A DNA stretch of 64,000 nt, taken from NCBI RefSeq assembly GCF_007997085.1, contig NZ_VORR01000015.1, positions 25,559-89,558 on the forward strand, in the 5' to 3' direction. Shown piece by piece: positions 59,261-64,000 of this stretch. The DNA comes from Polaribacter sp. IC066. Lineage in GTDB: Bacteria > Bacteroidota > Bacteroidia > Flavobacteriales > Flavobacteriaceae. Position numbers and translations under genes: made by a program. The notes beneath the pieces are model-generated. The model was not told the origin of the DNA, ran no database searches, and saw only the letters and a list, made by a program, of their open reading frames with translations. How positions within the stretch are numbered: the first letter of the stretch is position 1; each line of letters starts with the position of its first letter.

Positions 59261-60328
59261 TTAATTTAATTGATATACTCGAATATAATCGACCTCAAAC
59301 AAAACTTTGTTGTCAAACATTGTATCATCAATGCCTTCTGCTCCTCCCCATTGTCCTCCTATAGCTAAATTTAAAATAAAGAAAAAGTCTTTGTTAAAAG
59401 GCCAATCACCAGATTCTTGCAGTTGCGAAGTTTCGCCAAAAGTTTTGGTTTTTACCCCATCTACATAAATATGAATCCTATCGAATCCAAATATTTCCTT
59501 TTCAACCCACTCCATAGTAATAGTATAAAATTCATTTGATACATTTTCAGTAAAATCCTGACTTCCATGGAAATTTTGACCGTTTAAACCATTTCTATTT
59601 CTTGTATGCAAAGCACAGTGAAATTTTGTAGGCTCATACCCGACATGCTCCATAATATCTATTTCACCAGCACGAGGCCAAGAACCATATCCAAGCATCC
59701 AAAAGGCAGGCCATGTGCCTCTTCCACTTGGTACTTTTAAACGCGCCTCAATTTTACCATAAGTAAAATCTTGTTTGTCTTTTGTTATTATACGTGCAGA
59801 AGTATATTCGCGGTTTTCATAATTTTCTTTTCTTGCTTCAATAGTTAAGACACCGTTTTCGACACGAATATTTTCTGCTCTATCAGTGTAGTATTGTTTT
59901 TCATTATTTCCACCTCCGTTGCCATCAACCTCATAAGTCCAATTGTCTGTATTCAATTCTGTCCCGTCAAATTCATCAGACCAAACTAATTGATAAGTTC
60001 TTTCAGGTACTGTAACCTTACAATCTACTTTTAAATTACCTAAACCTGCTGTAATTGTAGCAGCACCACTTTGATGTGCTGTAACAATACCATTAAAAAC
60101 AGTTGCTACTAGCTCGTTGTCAGAAGACCAAACCAATGTTTCATTAGTAGATGGAGCTTTTACAACGACTAAAGTTTCTTTATCTCCAACGTTAATTGTT
60201 AAATCACTGTGATTTAATTCTATATACTCGACTTTATCTACTGAATCTACTGAATCTGCTGAATTCTCTGAACAGGAGTAAAAAATACATTGTATTATGA
60301 TTATAAATAATAAAGCTTTGACCTTCAT
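59261..60328 (-). CDS. GH16 laminarinase, lipoprotein with Big_2-like domain
   Basis: 355 aa. Lipobox in IQCIFYSCSEN; an Ig-like Big_2 domain (about 35-108, LTINVGDKETLVVVKAP... VTAHQSGAATITAG); GH16 jelly roll (about 112-355) with LVWSDEFDGTELNTDNW, the catalytic motif GEIDIMEHVG and AFWMLGYGSWPRAGE. Signature of GH16_3 beta-1,3-glucanases. The ATG of the GH128 reading frame lies 16 nt downstream of its stop; same operon. Confidence 0.95.
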   Translation of the reverse strand: MKVKALLFIIIIQCIFYSCSENSADSVDSVDKVEYIELNHSDLTINVGDKETLVVVKAPSTNETLVWSSDNELVATVFNGIVTAHQSGAATITAGLGNLKVDCKVTVPERTYQLVWSDEFDGTELNTDNWTYEVDGNGGGNNEKQYYTDRAENIRVENGVLTIEARKENYENREYTSARIITKDKQDFTYGKIEARLKVPSGRGTWPAFWMLGYGSWPRAGEIDIMEHVGYEPTKFHCALHTRNRNGLNGQNFHGSQDFTENVSNEFYTITMEWVEKEIFGFDRIHIYVDGVKTKTFGETSQLQESGDWPFNKDFFFILNLAIGGQWGGAEGIDDTMFDNKVLFEVDYIRVYQLN

Positions 60329-60423
60329 TTTATCGTGTTTTCTAAAATTAAATAATAAAATACTGCATTGTTTTTTAGGAGGAGCTATATGCCCCTCCCA
60401 AAATAAGTTATATACTTTTGCTT

Positions 60424-61404
60424 CTACTTTTTATAAAAGAAAACAGCATCCATATCTAAAGTAGTTCCTTGATTACCACCTGCTAACATAGTAAATATAT
60501 TAACATCTTGGAAAGTTTGATTATAAAACAGACCTAACTGATTTAAGTGAGTTACCGGAATATCAATACTATTCCAGGTATTATCTCTTGTAAGTTGTTT
60601 ATAGGAAGTATATGTTGTTCCATCATCATTAAAATCATTACCAATGGCAATTTTTGCTTCTGCTTGGCCATCTGTTAAAATAAATAAATATGAAGAGGCT
60701 GATTGTCCTGTTTTAAAACCTATATGTAAATAATAATCTTCAGGATTATCAAACATAGGAGTCATATCTATGTCTCCATAAGCACTACCAACACTAAATC
60801 CAGCACCAGACCATCCAACATTTCCAACTTTCAAACTTATCCAATCTTGATCTAATCCATAAAAATTATTTCCTACAGAGTTTCCTCCTTCAAAAGTTCC
60901 ATCCCAAACATATAAAAATTTCGTAGTGTCATCCGGACGAAAATCCTGAATCACTTTAGACTCGATAGCACTGTATGAATCTTCATCTAATTGAATAATA
61001 TAATAGTCACTCCCTTTTAAAGTTATATCATCTACAATTACTGCTTCTTTTGTAACTGTTACATCACATACAGAAGAAAAAGTGCCAATAGCTGCTGCTA
61101 TAGAAGCTGTTCCTTCACTTATTGAAGATACAAGACCATCACTATCTACAGTTGCAACTGCTGGATTAGATGAACTCCAAGTTACAGTGCCTGTTGCATT
61201 ACTCGGTTCCAATGAAACTACTAAATTAGAGGTTACTCCTTCTTCTAGACTTAAGGATGTTGGATTTATCGAAATTCCAGTAATCTGAACATCGTTCCCT
61301 ACTTCTTCACCACCTGGGCCGTCATCATTTGTGCTACAGCTCGTTGTTTGTAATACTAAAGCTGCACAAAACAGGGCAACAAATAAAAATTTGAGTTTAG
61401 TCAT
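60424..61404 (-). CDS. Lipoprotein with Big_2 domain, probable surface glycan-binding protein
   Basis: 326 aa. Lipobox LQTTSCSTND with an acidic/Gly stretch after the Cys, the kind of sequence used as lipoprotein export signal in Bacteroidota. Big_2 domain (about 38-118, ISINPTSLSLEEGVTSNLVVSL, SSSNPAVATVDSDGLVSSI). The C-terminal beta-rich domain (about 130-326) has several Trp/Tyr (FYGLDQDWISLKVG, YTSYKQLTRDNTWNSIDI). Position after the SusD-like and discoidin genes suggests a SusE/SGBP-like role. Ligand not known. Confidence 0.75.
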   Translation of the reverse strand: MTKLKFLFVALFCAALVLQTTSCSTNDDGPGGEEVGNDVQITGISINPTSLSLEEGVTSNLVVSLEPSNATGTVTWSSSNPAVATVDSDGLVSSISEGTASIAAAIGTFSSVCDVTVTKEAVIVDDITLKGSDYYIIQLDEDSYSAIESKVIQDFRPDDTTKFLYVWDGTFEGGNSVGNNFYGLDQDWISLKVGNVGWSGAGFSVGSAYGDIDMTPMFDNPEDYYLHIGFKTGQSASSYLFILTDGQAEAKIAIGNDFNDDGTTYTSYKQLTRDNTWNSIDIPVTHLNQLGLFYNQTFQDVNIFTMLAGGNQGTTLDMDAVFFYKK

Positions 61405-61512
61405 AATTTAAAGTTTAAATTTATAGTTAAATATTTTGAGTATTTTGTAACTCGGTTTTTAAAAGTTGTTTTTGTCTAAGAATATTCTTACACAAGAACA
61501 TGTTAATAATAA

Positions 61513-62832
61513 TTAGTTCTTAATTATTTGTGTTGTTTTAACAATTCCATTTAATGTGATTTTAAATATATATATACCATTGTTAAGTCCTAAAAGACTA
61601 ACATCTTTTGAATTTGTTATGAATACCTTTCTACCACTAATGTCGAAAACCTCTACACTATCTATCGTTGAACTAGTATTGATGTGAACAATATTTGCAG
61701 TAGGATTAGGGAAGACAGAGAAACTTATATCTTCAAGCTTATCAATACCTAAAGCGGGGTTTGAAGTCCCATATACTTCAAACTCATATAAACTGTAACC
61801 GTATGCAGTTCCCCTTTTAGTTCCATACATTCTTATATATCTAGCAGAAGTAGCTGTAAAAGAAATGTCATCAGTACCCCCGTTACCTCCAACTTGGGTA
61901 TAAACAGTGGTCCAAGAAGAAGCATCACTAGATACTTGAATTACATAGTCTTCACCAAATGCACCCTCCCAGTTTAAATGAACACCATCAACATCAGCCG
62001 TATATTCTAAATCTATATAAATCCATTCTATGTCTGTAGCAGCAGATTCCCATCTAGTTCCAAAATCTTGATCAAAAGCGAGACTAGCTGCCGTGACTTC
62101 TGAAGAAGCCGTAGCTGTTTTAAGATACGCTATGTTTTCTTTTTCCACTGTAAAGTTTATCGTATACGTTTCTGTTGTAGTGCCATCTTTGGCTGTTACC
62201 AGGACTGTTGATGCACCAGGTAATGAGACCGCATTTGTTGTAACCGCATTTGCTGGTTCGCTTTGTTTAGTAGTTCCTACAACTGCAGGGACTGTTAAGG
62301 TTCCTAATGGCAATTCTACATCATAAGTTTTTGTATCAGATAAAAAACCACTAACAGTTGTTCCGTTTACAGTTAAGTCGCTTAATGTTGCATCAACATC
62401 TGTCGCAATTGCTTCGTAAACCTGAAACTCCCAAAAACTATGACCATATGTGGTTCCTCTTTTGGTTCCATAATATCTTATATAACGTCCTGTTCCAGTT
62501 ACTGAAAGATTATCTGTTTCTCCATTTCCAGCAGTCTCTGTGTAAATAGTGGTCCAAGTACTATTATCAGAAGATATTTCAATTAAATATTCAGTTGCAT
62601 AAGCACCTTCCCAGTTAATAATAATTTGACCTATGCTATAAGAGGCTTCAAGATCTACAGATAGCCATTGAGGATCTGTAGAGTCTGACTCCCACCTAGT
62701 TCCTAGATCTCCATCAACTGCAGCGGCACTAGATCCACTAGTAGAAGCTGTTGTTTTACCCAAAGCTAAATTTTGGGCACTTCCGACTGTAATTGCAAAA
62801 AGCGCAATAATTAAAGTAATTTTGTTAATCAT
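61513..62832 (-). CDS. Discoidin repeat surface protein with T9SS domain, short form
   Basis: 439 aa. Signal peptide, discoidin 1, cadherin-like sandwich, discoidin 2 and directly a T9SS sorting domain (FSVFPNPTANIVHINTSS... IYIFKITLNGIVKTTQIIKN). Its first ~355 residues are nearly identical to the 861-aa protein at 44,676; the rest of that protein is absent. Lies between the SusD-like gene and the Big_2 lipoprotein. Confidence 0.9.
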   Translation of the reverse strand: MINKITLIIALFAITVGSAQNLALGKTTASTSGSSAAAVDGDLGTRWESDSTDPQWLSVDLEASYSIGQIIINWEGAYATEYLIEISSDNSTWTTIYTETAGNGETDNLSVTGTGRYIRYYGTKRGTTYGHSFWEFQVYEAIATDVDATLSDLTVNGTTVSGFLSDTKTYDVELPLGTLTVPAVVGTTKQSEPANAVTTNAVSLPGASTVLVTAKDGTTTETYTINFTVEKENIAYLKTATASSEVTAASLAFDQDFGTRWESAATDIEWIYIDLEYTADVDGVHLNWEGAFGEDYVIQVSSDASSWTTVYTQVGGNGGTDDISFTATSARYIRMYGTKRGTAYGYSLYEFEVYGTSNPALGIDKLEDISFSVFPNPTANIVHINTSSTIDSVEVFDISGRKVFITNSKDVSLLGLNNGIYIFKITLNGIVKTTQIIKN

Positions 62833-62908
62833 AAGTTTTTTGTTTTAAAGTTGAATTATAGTTGTAATTCAAAGCGGTTAAGTTTATTTATTGTTTTTTA
62901 AGTATTTA
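61769..62908. repeat. 1.14-kb direct repeat, copy B
   Basis: Partner of copy A at 46,198-47,337. Identity continues 76 nt upstream of the start and stops a few bases before the SusD-like stop codon. Confidence 0.92.
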
Positions 62909-62911
62909 TTT

Positions 62912-63872
62912 TTAGTAACCAGGGTTTTGCCCCCATCTTTGTGTTGCTTTTGCTAATTCTAGCTCAACAAGAGGAATTGGAAATATTTCGTTTTTGTTTG
63001 GTGTGAAATTTTCTATTTCATCTTTAGCTCTATTGGTTCTTACTAAATCAAAGAAGTGATGCCCTTCTCCCATAAGCTCCATACGGCTTTCATGATAAAT
63101 AGCAGATGTTAATTCTAAACCCGTTTTTAAAACATCTATACTAGCGTTATCAAGACCAAATGCTCTTCTGCGAACCTGATTGAGATACTGTTGAGCTTTA
63201 CCATCATTTGAAATAGGCATTCGATTATTAGCTTCAGATGCCATAAGTAACACATCTGCATAGCGTATAACCCTATAATTGTTTGGGTTGTTTAAAGCGA
63301 AATTTCCAAATGTTTTATACCCCTCTTTTCTAGGAATATATTTTCTATTATAATACCCTGTTTCTCCTCTACTCAAAGTATACGTAACACCTGTGTTTTT
63401 AGAAGCCCAATCTATAATATCTAAAATAGCAACATCCTTTCTTAAATCGCCACTTTCAAATTCATCTACAACTTCTTGTGTTGGAGTATTATATCCATAA
63501 CCTGCAAAGAAAAATGGTCCTCCTTGAGGATAGTCTCTAATCCCGTTATAGCCAACGGCTACATTGCCATTACCACACTGTAAACATCCCCATTCTACGC
63601 CACCTTGATTTGTATATTGAATTTCGAAAAGAGATTCGATATTATTTTCATTTTCATTCTCGAAAATCTGGTTATAATCAGCAACCAATTGATATACATT
63701 GCTATTAATAACATCATCAAGAACATCTGCGGCTAACTTAAACATGCCTTGATCATATTTTCCGTGGAATAAATACACTTTTCCTAATAAAGCTTGAGCA
63801 GCACAGGGCAAACTCACACTTTTTTTCCTTAAAAAAGCATTATAAATAGCTATTTTATAGTTGTTTAAGTTG
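62912..63872 (-). pseudogene. RagB/SusD-like gene, 5' part lost at an IS junction
   Basis: The C-terminal ~300 residues of a SusD-like lipoprotein: CAAQALLGKVYLFHGKYDQ, LFEIQYTNQGG, GYKTFGNFALNNPNNYRVIRYADVLLMASEANNRM, AQQYLNQVRRRAFG, ESRMELMGEGHHFFDLVRTN. The N-terminal third, including signal peptide and TPR-like start, is missing. Upstream the frame ends at TAG 63,878-63,880, which belongs to a transposase reading the same strand. The GTG at 63,817 is not a credible start. Without an N-terminus it cannot be exported or bind a SusC partner. Confidence 0.85.
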
Positions 63873-64000
63873 TGTAACTATTCAGCCATTTCCGGTAGGA
63901 ACGGATTTTTGCTAAAAGCAAGCTGAATATTTTCTAGTACTTTTTGTTTATTTTTTTTGAGCGTTGTAATATATCCTCTAATTCTAGCAAAATATTGTGC
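63873..64000 (-). mobile_element. 3' end of an insertion-sequence transposase (IS66-like), cut by window edge
   Basis: The last 40 codons, YFARIRGYITTLKKNKQK... FSKNPFLPEMAE, then TAG. The text resembles the C-terminus of IS66-family transposases as I remember them. GTAAC at 63,873, the IS66-type terminal bases, would put the element border a few bases past the stop. The insertion explains the loss of the 5' end of susD. Confidence 0.6.

Overview
The window looks like the chromosome of a marine member of the Flavobacteriaceae (Bacteroidota), Polaribacter-like in style. The evidence is AT-rich DNA, TAnnTTTG-type promoter elements, C-terminal T9SS sorting domains, lipoprotein signal peptides, a SusD-like protein, discoidin-bearing surface enzymes and a triple-tyrosine (Y_Y_Y) regulator. 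The species cannot be fixed from sequence alone.

Layout. 1-4.2 kb: alaS (cut by the left edge), a membrane-anchored M23 peptidase, a 7-bp minisatellite and a MerR-type regulator. 4.3-17.3 kb: an acyl-CoA catabolic block (two acyl-CoA dehydrogenases, an APH-type kinase, two SDRs) that recalls the LvaACD/ACAD10-11 route for 4-hydroxy acids. It is split by an accessory segment holding a decayed MNT/HEPN toxin-antitoxin pair, sbcDC, a decayed XRE regulator and a DUF3800 gene. 17.3-20.3 kb: lemA, two TPM-domain genes and a decayed lipoprotein gene. 20.3-25.5 kb (minus): a molybdenum hydroxylase operon (diheme cytochrome, 2Fe-2S subunit, Mo subunit, XdhC, MobA-like protein, DUF423). 25.9-30.6 kb (minus): a redox-repair cluster (MsrA paralogue, aldo/keto reductase, small protein, SelO, broken glutaredoxin-like gene, MsrA, MsrB). 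30.9-36.9 kb: CotH/VTC/DUF4956/DUF2490, with the CotH gene broken at both ends. 37-40.2 kb: der and era around a doubly lesioned small membrane-protein gene. 40.3-44.2 kb: initiator tRNA, then an integrase gene split by an ISL3-like element with an 8-bp target duplication, then hipB and a frameshifted hipA. 44.4-63.9 kb (minus): a beta-1,3-glucan (laminarin) utilisation locus with GH81, GH30, GH128, GH16, a surface glycan-binding-type lipoprotein, two discoidin/T9SS proteins, a Y_Y_Y/LuxR regulator and a susD gene cut by another insertion sequence at the right edge.

The strongest window-wide signal is gene decay: about a dozen genes carry stops, frameshifts or insertions. Several lesions are one-base changes in A/T runs of 6-10, which could be sequencing error, slippage or phase variation. 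Others are substitutions (TTA to TAA, TGG to TAG, AAG to TAG) or insertions with target duplication and are harder to explain as error. The broken genes concentrate in toxin-antitoxin systems and in secreted or regulatory parts of the glucan locus, whose core is flanked by two ~1.14-kb direct repeats.
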